Below, in pieces: positions 25,938-35,023 of a stretch of 37,371 bases of DNA. Positions within the stretch are counted from its first letter, which is position 1; the number at the start of each line of letters is the position of its first letter. The stretch is taken from positions 1 through 37,371 of the forward strand of contig NZ_JAJJJF010000018.1 in NCBI RefSeq assembly GCF_022458745.1, in the 5' to 3' direction. The notes under the pieces are model-generated. The model was not told where the DNA came from. It saw only the letters and a list, made by a program, of their open reading frames with translations, and ran no database searches. This DNA comes from Bacillus piscicola. Its GTDB lineage: Bacteria > Bacillota > Bacilli > Bacillales > Marinococcaceae. A program made the position numbers and the translations under genes.

Positions 25938-27041
25938 GTGGGAGCCATACGCGGGCAAGCATTTTATCATTCACAAACAAAAATACTGACGCAGCTGATA
26001 CGGGCAAAGCAAATCGCTGTGCTGTCTCATGAAGATATTGACGTACCGGCAGCTGAAAGTTTAATTAGGAAAGAAGTGAAAGCTGTCATAAATAATAAAA
26101 CGTCGATGAGCGGGAATTTTTTGCATGAAGGGGTTAAGAAACTACTTAGTCACGACATTCATGTATACGATACAGATCCAAGTCATGAGGTAGGTGCGTG
26201 GGTACATGGCAGGAACTTAGTAATTAAAGACGAGCATCTATATGTACAGTATGCGAACAAAAATATCAAACTTGCCCTGCTGCAGAAATACAATTTCACG
26301 GATATCACTTTCCTGGAACAACAGGCTTTTAAAAATCTGGAGCATACATTTACACGGTTTTGCCATAACAGCTTCTCTCACGCGGAAGTTGATTTACCAA
26401 TGATGCTCGAGTGCTGGAACAAATGGCAGGAAGGCGAGACCCTTAATAACAAGGATGTCCTCATTGTCATCCGCGGTGCTGGATATGAACAAGACCTCTA
26501 CTGGGTTAAAAAACATTTATTGAATAGGAACATATGTACCATCGCAGTTGACGGAGCTGCTGATGGAATGCGGGCTCTTGGGATCACACCTGACTATATT
26601 GTTGGAGATATGGATTCAGTCAGCACAGAAGCTTTGCACTCTGGGGTTAAATTGCTCGTTCATCGGGATGCCTCTGGCCGGGCCCTTGGCATGGAGCGTA
26701 TTAAAAAGCGTCAATTAACCGCGGAGACCATCACGTTTGTTGGATTAAGTGAAGATGCTGCTATTACCTTAGCACTGAAAGAGGGCGCGCGTCACATTTT
26801 TCTTTTGGGCGGGCAGCGCGGTATGAATGAGTATCTAAGCAAAGGGCGCCAGGGGATGGGCTCATCACTCTTAATGCGGATGCTTGCAGGCGGAAAAATA
26901 ATTGACTTGAAAGGAATACACGTTTTGTTAGAGAAAGAACCAAAAAAACATCGATACTTTCAGTGGTTTCATCGTATGTACCAACACATCCCATTCATAC
27001 ATGCGAAATTTAACAAAGAAACGAGAGGAATGAAAGCATGA
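25938..27041 (+). CDS. SteA-like protein with a C-terminal thiamine-pyrophosphokinase-like domain
   Basis: 367-residue protein resembling the SteA family, known from corynebacteria as a cytokinetic-ring protein and also found in Bacillota. An N-terminal region of about 170 residues is followed by a domain resembling thiamine pyrophosphokinase: VIRGAGYEQDLYWVKK, VDGAADGMRALGITPDYIVGDMDSVS with the Asp-rich GDMDS motif, and LLGGQRGMNEYLSKGRQGMGS. Thiamine pyrophosphokinase activity itself is unlikely, since the domain arrangement differs. The GTG start at 25938 has AAGGAGGT 8-10 bases upstream. No clear C-terminal membrane helix is seen, unlike what I recall for actinobacterial members. First gene of a three-gene coupled cassette that lies between spo0A and yqzF. 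Confidence 0.75.
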   Translation: MGAIRGQAFYHSQTKILTQLIRAKQIAVLSHEDIDVPAAESLIRKEVKAVINNKTSMSGNFLHEGVKKLLSHDIHVYDTDPSHEVGAWVHGRNLVIKDEHLYVQYANKNIKLALLQKYNFTDITFLEQQAFKNLEHTFTRFCHNSFSHAEVDLPMMLECWNKWQEGETLNNKDVLIVIRGAGYEQDLYWVKKHLLNRNICTIAVDGAADGMRALGITPDYIVGDMDSVSTEALHSGVKLLVHRDASGRALGMERIKKRQLTAETITFVGLSEDAAITLALKEGARHIFLLGGQRGMNEYLSKGRQGMGSSLLMRMLAGGKIIDLKGIHVLLEKEPKKHRYFQWFHRMYQHIPFIHAKFNKETRGMKA

Positions 27042-27712
27042 CAGTAAGTGTTGTAGTTCCTGGATTTAATGAAGAAAGGCACCTACAGACGACGCTCAGT
27101 GCTTTACGGAACTCCACATGGGTAAATGAATTGATAGGTGTGAATGATGGAAGCTCGGATCATACAGGTAGAATAATGGAGAACTACTGTGATATGACCA
27201 TTTCTTTTATTAGAAATTACGGAAAAGCAGCTGCAGTGAAGGCGGGCTGGCAGGCCAGCAGAAGTGATTTTATCGTGGTGTTGGATGCAGATTTAAAAGA
27301 AAGTGCTGCATTCGGCTACCAATTATTGCAGCCTTTACATGAGAAAAAGGCAGACTTAGTCATTGGAACTGTCGCCGATAATGGGAGAAATGGTTTCGGG
27401 ATTGTAAAGAAAAGAGTGCAGCGGCTTATTGAAAGACAAAGCGGTTTGCTTCTGCAGACACCATTATCAGGGCAGCGCGCGTTTCATCGAAAACATATAT
27501 ATCATTACCAAGACATGGAAGCGGATGGGTTTGGACTCGAAACGATGATGACGTTAAAAGCGATCAAAGAAGGACTCCGTATCACTGAAGTGGAGGTACC
27601 TTTTCAGCATGTCGGAAAAGGGAGGGGAATGAACGGCATGTTTCACCGCGGTAGACAATGGTTGGAGGTGGAGAAGTGCCTGTGGAAATATGGGAAGTTG
27701 TATTCGCAATAG
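27038..27712 (+). CDS. Family 2 glycosyltransferase
   Basis: 224-residue GT-A fold enzyme without membrane segments. It carries the opening VVVPGFNEE, the VNDGSSDHT loop, the DAD metal-binding motif in VLDADLKE and a basic C-terminal part, GKGRGMNGMFHRGRQW. It is like the catalytic domain of polyprenyl-phosphate glycosyltransferases. Its ATG overlaps the steA-like stop by 4 bases, so it is translationally coupled. Donor and acceptor are unknown; its partners suggest a sugar transferred to a lipid carrier or to envelope material during growth or division, which is inference. Confidence 0.85.
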   Translation: MTVSVVVPGFNEERHLQTTLSALRNSTWVNELIGVNDGSSDHTGRIMENYCDMTISFIRNYGKAAAVKAGWQASRSDFIVVLDADLKESAAFGYQLLQPLHEKKADLVIGTVADNGRNGFGIVKKRVQRLIERQSGLLLQTPLSGQRAFHRKHIYHYQDMEADGFGLETMMTLKAIKEGLRITEVEVPFQHVGKGRGMNGMFHRGRQWLEVEKCLWKYGKLYSQ

Positions 27713-28464
27713 CGGTAGCAGCCTCGACTTGGCTGCTAGTCAAAAGAATTTCCCTGAAAAGAAAATGGGTGGCCGTTAATTTTAAACAAGAAACGATACC
27801 CGATACCATTGGCATCATGCTCTTACTCTTACTGATTTGCTATTTAATAGTTGACAAGGTAAAACAGCCGGATGCACTTTTGATGTATACGTCCCTCGTT
27901 TGGTTTGCAGGTTGGTTAGATGATCGAACCGGCACTTTTTATCCAAAAGGGATCCAAGGTCATATCAAACATTTCTTACAAACAAAAAAGTGGACGACTG
28001 GTCTCTCTAAAATAGTCCTTATCGTACTGGCTGCAGCTGTCGGACTTTATTTGGGTGATTGGAGGGGTTATGGTCAAGCAGTGCTTGCCTTTAGTGTAAT
28101 GATCTTGTCCCCTCACGTATGCAATGCACTTGATACGAGGCCGCTACGGGTGTGGAAATGGACGGTTGGTCATATCCTGCTTTTTATATGGATGGGTTTT
28201 CCACTGGACGATACAAGTAGTATCCTATATGGAACGGTTGTACTGCTAACTTGGGGATATATTGAAAAACGCAGAAAGGGAATGTTGGGGGATAGCGGTG
28301 CAGCAGTAATCGGGGCGTTGTTAGCGTGGAGTCTTACCCATCATGCCCCGCTTCCGATGCAGCTTTCGTTGGTACTCGCCTATCTCGCTATTACCATTAT
28401 CGCTGAAAAGTTGTCCATAAACGGCCTTCTCATAAAAATAAGGAATGTCACGGCCGGTGGGTGA
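27676..28464 (+). CDS. MraY/WecA-like polytopic membrane protein
   Basis: 262-residue protein with about eight membrane segments and traces of the polyprenyl-phosphate phospho-sugar transferase family. These are a KQETIPDTIGI stretch near the N-terminus, the double Asp of AGWLDDRTG (residues 82-83), NALDTRP (Asn150, Asp153) where the NxxD motif belongs, and GMLGDSGAAVIGALLA like the LGDxGS segment. It may be a real GT4-type transferase or a divergent relative; the cytosolic loops are short. I place the start at the GTG at 27676 behind GGAGGTGG, inside the glycosyltransferase gene (37-base overlap). Ends at a terminator. Confidence 0.7.
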   Translation: MPVEIWEVVFAIAVAASTWLLVKRISLKRKWVAVNFKQETIPDTIGIMLLLLLICYLIVDKVKQPDALLMYTSLVWFAGWLDDRTGTFYPKGIQGHIKHFLQTKKWTTGLSKIVLIVLAAAVGLYLGDWRGYGQAVLAFSVMILSPHVCNALDTRPLRVWKWTVGHILLFIWMGFPLDDTSSILYGTVVLLTWGYIEKRRKGMLGDSGAAVIGALLAWSLTHHAPLPMQLSLVLAYLAITIIAEKLSINGLLIKIRNVTAGG

Positions 28465-28475
28465 TTGGTAAGGGA

Positions 28476-28505
28476 GGAGCAGGCGTGAAAACCTGGCTCC
28501 TTTTT
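28476..28505 (+). terminator. Terminator of the SteA-glycosyltransferase cassette
   Basis: GGAGCAGG and CCTGGCTCC pair with one bulge around CGTGAAAA, followed by TTTTT. It abuts the stop codon of the convergent yqzF. Confidence 0.75.
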
Positions 28506-28506
28506 G

Positions 28507-28740
28507 CTATTTCTCGGAGAGGGGGACAACAGATTTATTTCGTTTGCGGTCGCGGTAACGTACGAATCCGGCAATAAACCAAATACCGAATATGAGCATA
28601 AACAGTCCGCTGGTAAATTGAAGCCAGAGCCACGGAAAGGGTGGCTGCAATACTTGAAACAGCATATCTCTCATAAGTTTAATACCGACAACAGCCATAA
28701 AACCGGGGATGACTAGAATAAGCAAGGCAATAAGTCGCAT
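28507..28740 (-). CDS. yqzF: DUF2627 membrane protein YqzF
   Basis: 77-residue protein with two membrane helices (about residues 3-22 and 38-60) around a short PFPW-containing loop, and a basic C-terminus. Matches the DUF2627/YqzF family, which sits between spo0A and the bkd region in bacilli. Function unknown. The ATG at 28740 is chosen because AAGGAGTGG precedes it. It is divergent from bcd. Confidence 0.8.
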   Translation of the reverse strand: MRLIALLILVIPGFMAVVGIKLMRDMLFQVLQPPFPWLWLQFTSGLFMLIFGIWFIAGFVRYRDRKRNKSVVPLSEK

Positions 28741-28963
28741 ATATAGGACCACTCCTTCGATTGACGAGGCCAGACAAGTGGCTTATATTTGTGTTTTCTA
28801 AATCATTTTTTTTCGCATAAACTGTAGGAAGAATCACTTTTATATTGTACCTTATTTAAGAGGAAGTGTCCAAGCTCAGCAGAGTAGAAGGCTTCATGGA
28901 TTCAATATTATGCAATATGTTACGATCAATAACGGTGTGATCATAGAAAAAGGAGCTATTAAG

Positions 28964-30064
28964 ATGAATATATTTGAAAAAATGGAAACAGATAACTATG
29001 AACAGCTTGTCGTATGCCAGGACAAACACTCTGGTTTAAAAGCGATTATCGCTATCCATGATACGACGCTCGGACCTGCTTTAGGTGGAGCCCGGATGTG
29101 GAATTATGAGTCAGAGGAAGCGGCGTTTGAGGATGCATTGAGACTTGCGAAAGGAATGACTTATAAAAATGCAGCGGCCGGTTTGAACCTTGGGGGAGGA
29201 AAGGCTGTCATTATCGGAAATCCCCGACAGGACAAAAGTGAAGCATTGTTCCGGGCGTTCGGCCGGTATATTCAAAGCCTGAACGGCCGCTATATTACGG
29301 CAGAAGACGTCGGTACTGCAGAGGCTGATATGGACATGATCCATACGGAAACCGATTACGTAACCGGTATGACTCCTCAGGCTGGCGAGAGCGGTGATCC
29401 GTCTCCGATGACGGCTCTTGGCATTTACTGCGGAATGAAAGCAGCGGCAAAAGAGGCGTTTGGTACTGAAGATCTATCGGGGAAAAAAATTGCCATTCAA
29501 GGAGTTGGCAGTGTGTCCTACCAGTTGTGTGAGTACTTATATGAAGACGGGGCCTCCTTGGTTGTCACTGATATTCATAAACCATCAGCAGACCGGGCTG
29601 TCCGGGAATTTCGTGCGGAAGCAGTCGACCCGGCTGATATTTATGATGTGGAGTGTGATATTTTTAGTCCTTGTGCATTAGGTTCTGTCTTAAATAATGA
29701 TACAATAAAGAAATTGAAAGCAAAAGTTGTAGCCGGCTCCGCTAATAATCAACTGGCAACAGACGAGGACGGCAATTCCCTCTATCAACGTGGAATCGTA
29801 TACGCTCCCGATTATATTATAAATGCGGGAGGAGTTATCAACATCGCGGAAGGGTTAGTTGGCTATAATAAAGACAGGGCAGCAAATAAAATTCGTGCTA
29901 TTTTTGACAATGTCCAAAAAGTACTGGAAATTTCTAAAAGAGATAACATCCCAACCAACCAGGCAGCAGATCGATTGGCAGAAGAACGGATTAGTACCTT
30001 GCAGCAGTCACGGAAGCAATTTTTGAAAGAAGAACGAAACATTCTGCCTCACAAGACTCGCTGA
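28964..30064 (+). CDS. bcd: Leucine dehydrogenase
   Basis: NAD-dependent enzyme that deaminates leucine, valine and isoleucine to their 2-oxo acids. The 366-residue length is usual. The glycine-rich GGGK with Lys80 and the MTYKNA segment with Lys68 are the catalytic core. The Rossmann motif [13 protein letters not shown] and the GSANNQLAT segment are present. The ATG at 28964 follows AAAGGAG; the open frame begins 18 codons earlier without a ribosome site. It heads the run to lpdV, bkdAA, bkdAB and bkdB; in B. subtilis ptb precedes it and buk follows, and neither is here. Confidence 0.95.
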   Translation: MNIFEKMETDNYEQLVVCQDKHSGLKAIIAIHDTTLGPALGGARMWNYESEEAAFEDALRLAKGMTYKNAAAGLNLGGGKAVIIGNPRQDKSEALFRAFGRYIQSLNGRYITAEDVGTAEADMDMIHTETDYVTGMTPQAGESGDPSPMTALGIYCGMKAAAKEAFGTEDLSGKKIAIQGVGSVSYQLCEYLYEDGASLVVTDIHKPSADRAVREFRAEAVDPADIYDVECDIFSPCALGSVLNNDTIKKLKAKVVAGSANNQLATDEDGNSLYQRGIVYAPDYIINAGGVINIAEGLVGYNKDRAANKIRAIFDNVQKVLEISKRDNIPTNQAADRLAEERISTLQQSRKQFLKEERNILPHKTR

Positions 30065-30100
30065 CAAACAAAAAAACAACATAGAAAAGGGGGAACGAGT

Positions 30101-31522
30101 ATGGCGCAGGAGTATGATTTGGTCGTATTAGGAGCAGGGATTGGTGGTTATGTGGCTGCTATCAGGGCGGCCCAGGAAGGATTGAAAACAGCCATTGTAG
30201 AAAAAGAAAAGACAGGCGGAACATGCTTGCATAAAGGCTGTATTCCCAGTAAAGCGCTCCTCCGCAGTGCTGAAGTTTACGTACAGATGAAAGACAGCGA
30301 GAAGTTTGGTATTATGACCGACCAGGCTGCTGTTGATTTCGAAAAAGTCCAAGATCGAAAAAACACAATCGTAGACAAGCTTTACAATGGAGTCCAGTAC
30401 TTATTAAAAAAAGAGAAAATTGATATGTATACAGGTCATGGACGAATATTGGGGCCTTCCATCTTTTCTCCGAGTGGTGGGACTATTTCGGTTGAAAAAA
30501 TGGATGGTTCGGAAAATGACATGCTGATCCCTAAAAATGTTCTTATCGCAACAGGGTCCCGGCCGCGCCTGCTTCCTGGATTGGAGCCTGACGGCAAACA
30601 GGTGCTGACATCAGAAGACGCCCTTTCATTAAATGATCTCCCTGCTTCCATGGTGATTATTGGCGGGGGTGTTATCGGGGTAGAGTGGGCCTCCCTTCTC
30701 TCCGACTTTGACGTTAACGTAACGATGATAGAAGCGGGCAGCCGCATATTGCCGCAAGAGGATGCTGAGGTATCAAAAGAGATGACAAGTCAGCTGAAGG
30801 AGCGCGGGGTCACGATCTTCACAGACGCAGAAGTTCTGACGGATAAAACGATAAAACAACATGATGTGACGGTTACTGTCCGTGCTGAAGGGAAAGAACA
30901 TTCGATTAAAGCGGACCAGCTCTTGCTTGCGGTAGGAAGAACAGCAGTAACTGAGGATATTGGACTTGAAAATACGAGCATTTCCATAGAAAATGGTTTT
31001 ATTGCGACGAATGAATACTTCCAAACGAATGAGTCCCATATGTATGCGATCGGGGATGTCATCGGCGGATTGCAGCTTGCCCATGTCGCTTCCAGGGAAG
31101 GACTGATTGCAGTGGAACACATGTTAGGAAATGATCCGCTGCCGCTTGACGAGAAAATGATACCTAAATGTACATACAGCAGGCCTGAAATCGCAAGCAT
31201 TGGATTGACGGAGGTGGAAGCAGCAGAACAAGGGCATGAAGTGAAAACCGGTATTTTTCCGTTAGAAGCGAATGGAAAAGCACTGATCCACGGAGAAAAG
31301 AGCGGCTTTATGAAAATTGTTGCCAATAAAGGGAATGATGATTTGTTAGGTGTACATATGATCGGAACAAATGCCACCGAGCTTATCTCAGAAGCCGCAT
31401 TGGCAAAACTAGTAGACGCTTCTGTCTTTGAAATCAGTGAGACGATCCATCCCCATCCAGCCATTGCTGAAATATTTGGTGAAGCAGCATTGGCGGCAGA
31501 TGGAAAAGCCATTCACTCTTAA
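30101..31522 (+). CDS. lpdV: Dihydrolipoyl dehydrogenase of the branched-chain complex (E3)
   Basis: FAD enzyme that reoxidises the lipoyl arm of E2 with NAD. The 473-residue product shows the FAD-binding GAGIGGYVAAIRAAQEG, redox-active Cys42 and Cys47 in TCLHKGCIPSK, a second GGGVIGVEWASLL nucleotide motif and the active-site HPHPAIAE near the C-terminus. AAAGGGGGA precedes the ATG. It is the first enzyme subunit of the bkd part, 36 bases after bcd. Confidence 0.94.
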   Translation: MAQEYDLVVLGAGIGGYVAAIRAAQEGLKTAIVEKEKTGGTCLHKGCIPSKALLRSAEVYVQMKDSEKFGIMTDQAAVDFEKVQDRKNTIVDKLYNGVQYLLKKEKIDMYTGHGRILGPSIFSPSGGTISVEKMDGSENDMLIPKNVLIATGSRPRLLPGLEPDGKQVLTSEDALSLNDLPASMVIIGGGVIGVEWASLLSDFDVNVTMIEAGSRILPQEDAEVSKEMTSQLKERGVTIFTDAEVLTDKTIKQHDVTVTVRAEGKEHSIKADQLLLAVGRTAVTEDIGLENTSISIENGFIATNEYFQTNESHMYAIGDVIGGLQLAHVASREGLIAVEHMLGNDPLPLDEKMIPKCTYSRPEIASIGLTEVEAAEQGHEVKTGIFPLEANGKALIHGEKSGFMKIVANKGNDDLLGVHMIGTNATELISEAALAKLVDASVFEISETIHPHPAIAEIFGEAALAADGKAIHS

Positions 31523-31545
31523 ATTTAAGCAGAGGAGGAACAGAG

Positions 31546-32550
31546 ATGGCTGCTACGCGACATGAACGATTAGGACTATCTGACAAAGACGTGTTATCAA
31601 TATATGAAACGATGTTACTTGCGAGAAAGATTGACGAACGGTTATGGCTGTTGAATCGAGCAGGGAAAATACCGTTTGTCGTCTCTTGCCAGGGACAGGA
31701 AGCGGCTCAAGCAGGAGCGGCGCTTGCTTTAAATCGGGAAGAGGATTATGTACTTCCCTATTACCGCGATCTAGGTATTGTCCTTGCTTTCGGCATGACC
31801 GCAACCGAGGTGATGCTGGCGAGTTTTGCGAGGGCGGATGACCCGAATTCGGGAGGACGGCAGATGCCGGGCCACTTCGGCCAAAAGAAGAACCGGATCG
31901 TGACAAGCTCTTCCCCTGTTACGACGCAAGTTCCCCATGCCGCGGGAATCGCGCTTGCCGCCAAAATGGAAAATAAAAATTTCGTGACGTTCGTTACGTT
32001 TGGCGAAGGCTCCGCCAATCAAGGAGATTTTCATGAGGGGCTTAATTTTGCCGGCGTTCATAAACTGCCTGTCATTTTTATGTGTGAAAACAATCAGTAT
32101 GCCATTTCCGTTCCGGCTGAAAAACAATATGCCTGCGAAAAAATATCGGACCGGGCAGCGGGTTACGGGATGCCTGGGGTTACCGTTGACGGGAATGACC
32201 CGCTTGCTGTCTATGAGGCAGTGAAAGATGCTTCAGACCGCGCGAGAAGTGGAGAAGGACCGACATTAATCGAAACGATGTTTTACCGTCTTACCCCGCA
32301 TTCAAGTGACGACGATGACAGCACATACCGCACAAAAGAAGAAGTAGCAGAAGCAAGAGAGAAAGATCCGCTCGTTACATTTGCGGCTTACTTAAGGGAA
32401 GCGAACGTATTAACGGAAGAAAAGGAACAAGATATGCTAGACTCGATTAAAACGACGATTGACGAAGCTACGGAAGCCGCTGAACAAGCTCCGTATGCGG
32501 CACCGGAGTCGACGTTAGACCATGTCTATGCAAAGGGAGGTGACGAATAA
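31546..32550 (+). CDS. bkdAA: Branched-chain 2-oxo acid dehydrogenase E1 alpha
   Basis: Thiamine-diphosphate-dependent decarboxylase subunit of 334 residues. It carries the ThDP/Mg motif region TFGEGSANQGDFHEGLNFAGV ending with CENNQYAIS, and the phosphorylation-loop-like YRLTPHSSDDDDSTYR. AGAGGAGG precedes the ATG. Its stop overlaps the bkdAB start (TAATG), so alpha and beta are made in step. Confidence 0.95.
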   Translation: MAATRHERLGLSDKDVLSIYETMLLARKIDERLWLLNRAGKIPFVVSCQGQEAAQAGAALALNREEDYVLPYYRDLGIVLAFGMTATEVMLASFARADDPNSGGRQMPGHFGQKKNRIVTSSSPVTTQVPHAAGIALAAKMENKNFVTFVTFGEGSANQGDFHEGLNFAGVHKLPVIFMCENNQYAISVPAEKQYACEKISDRAAGYGMPGVTVDGNDPLAVYEAVKDASDRARSGEGPTLIETMFYRLTPHSSDDDDSTYRTKEEVAEAREKDPLVTFAAYLREANVLTEEKEQDMLDSIKTTIDEATEAAEQAPYAAPESTLDHVYAKGGDE

Positions 32551-33533
32551 TGGCAGTTTTAACTTACATACAGGCTGTTACGGAAGCACTCCGGGAAGAA
32601 ATGCGTCGCGATGAGAAAGTCTTTGTGTTAGGAGAAGATGTTGGGCCAAAAGGCGGCGTGTTTCGGGCCACGGATGGGCTTTATCAGGAATTTGGCGAAG
32701 CGCGAGTGCTGGATACGCCGCTTGCTGAGTCGGCCATTGCCGGTGTCGGAATTGGAGCGGCTATGTACGGAATGCGCCCGGTTGCCGAAATGCAGTTCGC
32801 TGATTTTATTATGCCGGCGGTTAACCAAATTGTCTCTGAAGCAGCTAAAATTCGTTATCGCTCAAACAATGACTGGAGCTGCCCTATTACTATTCGTGCT
32901 CCTTACGGCGGCGGAGTACACGGGGCTCTTTACCATTCACAATCGATTGAGTCGATGTTTGCAAACGTACCGGGACTCAAGATTGTCATGCCTTCTACGC
33001 CTCATGATGTGAAGGGATTATTAAAGGCGGCAATTCGCGACGAGGATCCTGTTTTGTTTTTAGAACATAAAAGAGCTTATCGTTTAATTAAAGGAGAAGT
33101 CCCGGAAGACGATTATACTCTCCCTATTGGTAAAGCAGATGTGAAAAGGGAAGGGGCCGATGTGACCGTCATCAGCTACGGCCTTTGTCTGCATTTTGCC
33201 ATGCAGGCGGCTGAAAAGCTGGAAAAGGAAGGGATCTCCGTTCATATCCTTGATTTAAGAACGGTTTACCCGCTTGATCAAGAAGCCATTCAGACGGCTG
33301 CTTCAAAAACGGGGAAAGTCCTTCTGATTACTGAAGATAACAAAGAAGGAAGTGTGATGGGCGAAGTGGCAGCCATCATTGCGGAGAACTGCCTCTTTGA
33401 CCTGGATGCACCAGTTAAGCGGCTCGCAGGCCCGGATGTTCCTGCCATGCCTTACGCACCACCGCTTGAGAAATACTTTATGATGAATCTAGAAAAGGTC
33501 GAAAGCGCCATCCGTGATTTAGCGGAATTTTAA
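32550..33533 (+). CDS. bkdAB: Branched-chain 2-oxo acid dehydrogenase E1 beta
   Basis: Beta subunit of E1, 327 residues. Typical stretches are VLGEDVGPKGGVFRATDGL, LDTPLAESAIAGVGIGAAMYG with the ThDP-contact Glu, and APYGGGVHGALYHSQSIE, whose HSQS is a family signature. The end carries PYAPPLEKYFMMN. It overlaps bkdAA by one base. Confidence 0.95.
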   Translation: MAVLTYIQAVTEALREEMRRDEKVFVLGEDVGPKGGVFRATDGLYQEFGEARVLDTPLAESAIAGVGIGAAMYGMRPVAEMQFADFIMPAVNQIVSEAAKIRYRSNNDWSCPITIRAPYGGGVHGALYHSQSIESMFANVPGLKIVMPSTPHDVKGLLKAAIRDEDPVLFLEHKRAYRLIKGEVPEDDYTLPIGKADVKREGADVTVISYGLCLHFAMQAAEKLEKEGISVHILDLRTVYPLDQEAIQTAASKTGKVLLITEDNKEGSVMGEVAAIIAENCLFDLDAPVKRLAGPDVPAMPYAPPLEKYFMMNLEKVESAIRDLAEF

Positions 33534-33547
33534 GAGGAGGTACAGTG

Positions 33548-34789
33548 ATGGCCGAAGCAATAACAATGCCTCAGCTCGGTGAAAGTGTGACGGAGGGGAC
33601 GATTACAAAATGGTTGGTCCGCCCCGGTGATAAAGTGAATAAGTACGATCCCCTAGCGGACGTAGTTACCGATAAAGTGAATGCAGAAATCCCCTCCTCC
33701 TACACAGGGACGATTACGGAACTGGTAGTGCAGGAGGATGAAACCGTCCAAGTCGGTGATTTGATTTGTTATATAGAGGTAGAAGAAAAAAGCGCGTCGC
33801 TGCCTGCGCGTCAAGAAGAGGTTCCTGAGAAAACGGAGGAAACGCCAATTGTAGATTCTATGAAAAAGCGTTATTCTCCCGCAGTACTGCGACTTGCACA
33901 AGAACATGCTATCGACTTGGAACAGGTGAACGGAAGCGGCCGTGGCGGCAGAATTACCCGGAAAGATTTGGAGCAGGTGATTCAGAAAGGCGGAACTGCT
34001 TCTGAACCTGCCCGCGCGTCCCAATTAGAGACGCAAAGAATCCCGGCAGAAGCGGCACCTTCAAAACAGGCAACAGTGACGGAAGCGCGCGGGGAGAAAG
34101 TGCCGGTAAAAGGCGTTCGAAAAGCAACGGCCGCCAATATGGTGAAAAGTAAAGAGGAAATCCCTCATGCGTGGACGATGGTTGAAGCAGACGTTACAGA
34201 TCTCGTTAACTACCGGAATAGTATTAAGCAGCAGTTTAAGGAAAGAGAAGGCTTTCCGATTACGATTTTATCCTTTGTTATTAAAGCAGTTGCGGAAGCA
34301 TTAAAGGAATTCCCTGATGTGAATGCTGTCTGGGGAGGAGACCACATCTTACGTAAAAAAGATGTGCATATATCTATCGCAGTCGCAGCGGAAGACGGTC
34401 TCTATGTTCCGGTTATTCGCAATGTCGACGAGAAAAGTATTAAAGGCATTGCGAAGGTTATTAGTGAACTTGCGCAAAGAGGCAGGACGGGACGTCTTAC
34501 GATTGAAGACATGCAGGGGGGGACGTTCACGGTGAACAATACTGGCTCCTTTGGCTCTGTGCAGTCCGTCCCTATTATTAACCACCCGCAAGCGGCGATC
34601 ATGTCTTTTGAGTCGATTGTTAAAAAGCCTGTCGTGATGAAAGGCGACATGATTGCGATCCGCAGTATGGTCAACTTATGTTTATCGCTGGACCATCGAA
34701 TGCTTGACGGATTGACAGTCGGCCGCTTCTTAGCACGAATCAAAGAAAAACTGGAAAATGTCGATCATTTTCGTGACAAGGTCTATTAA
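33548..34789 (+). CDS. bkdB: Lipoyl dihydrolipoamide acyltransferase of the branched-chain complex (E2)
   Basis: Core of the complex, passing the acyl group from E1 to CoA. 413 residues: a lipoyl domain (about 3-78) with the lipoylated Lys43 in VTDKVNAE, a peripheral subunit-binding domain (about 109-145, YSPAVLRLAQEH) and the catalytic domain (about 185-413) with DHRMLDG, His383. The ATG at 33548 is 6 bases after AGGAGGT; an in-frame GTG at 33545 is possible. The acyl-CoA products are primers for branched-chain fatty acids. Confidence 0.95.
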   Translation: MAEAITMPQLGESVTEGTITKWLVRPGDKVNKYDPLADVVTDKVNAEIPSSYTGTITELVVQEDETVQVGDLICYIEVEEKSASLPARQEEVPEKTEETPIVDSMKKRYSPAVLRLAQEHAIDLEQVNGSGRGGRITRKDLEQVIQKGGTASEPARASQLETQRIPAEAAPSKQATVTEARGEKVPVKGVRKATAANMVKSKEEIPHAWTMVEADVTDLVNYRNSIKQQFKEREGFPITILSFVIKAVAEALKEFPDVNAVWGGDHILRKKDVHISIAVAAEDGLYVPVIRNVDEKSIKGIAKVISELAQRGRTGRLTIEDMQGGTFTVNNTGSFGSVQSVPIINHPQAAIMSFESIVKKPVVMKGDMIAIRSMVNLCLSLDHRMLDGLTVGRFLARIKEKLENVDHFRDKVY

Positions 34790-34800
34790 TAATCCGCGTA

Positions 34801-34843
34801 GAGTACCCTCCATGTTAAACAAGCATCGAGGGTACTTGCTTTC
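34801..34843 (+). terminator. Terminator of the bcd-bkd unit
   Basis: GTACCCTC (34803-34810) and GAGGGTAC (34828-34835) form a perfect 8-bp stem, followed by the T-containing tail TTGCTTTC. The T run is broken, so efficiency may be modest. Confidence 0.6.
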
Positions 34844-34965
34844 ATAAAGGAACATTTAGAATGTAGCGGTCTATTAGGAGTATCGTATCGTGTCAATGAC
34901 CTCATCGAAAATAGTAGCGTCATAGGCGGCATCCACGAAGGAATATTCTTTTTTCAGGTTTACAA

Positions 34966-34982
34966 ATCGTAATCATTACGAT
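34966..34982 (+). promoter_or_regulatory. Zur box
   Basis: ATCGTAATCATTACGAT is a perfect 8-1-8 palindrome and matches the Zur operator of B. subtilis (core TCGTAATnATTACGA) exactly. It lies 41 bases ahead of the zinc-lipoprotein start, where bound Zur would block transcription when zinc is plentiful. Confidence 0.9.
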
Positions 34983-35023
34983 AAACTTTCATCGTACTAA
35001 AAAAGTCAGAAGGACGCGAGTGT

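Noticed and set aside
25799-26032. 77-codon frame after spo0A
   Set aside because: It runs through the strong spo0A terminator and into the SteA-like gene in another frame, and no ribosome site is seen.
28779-28793. SigL (sigma-54) promoter upstream of bcd
   Set aside because: TGGC and TTTG have the right spacing but the essential GC of the -12 element reads GT, and no bkdR gene is present.
30790-31512. 240-codon minus-strand frame opposite lpdV
   Set aside because: It is a shadow of lpdV, rich in Ser, Ala and Pro in the way antisense of coding sequence is; the sense strand has complete family motifs.
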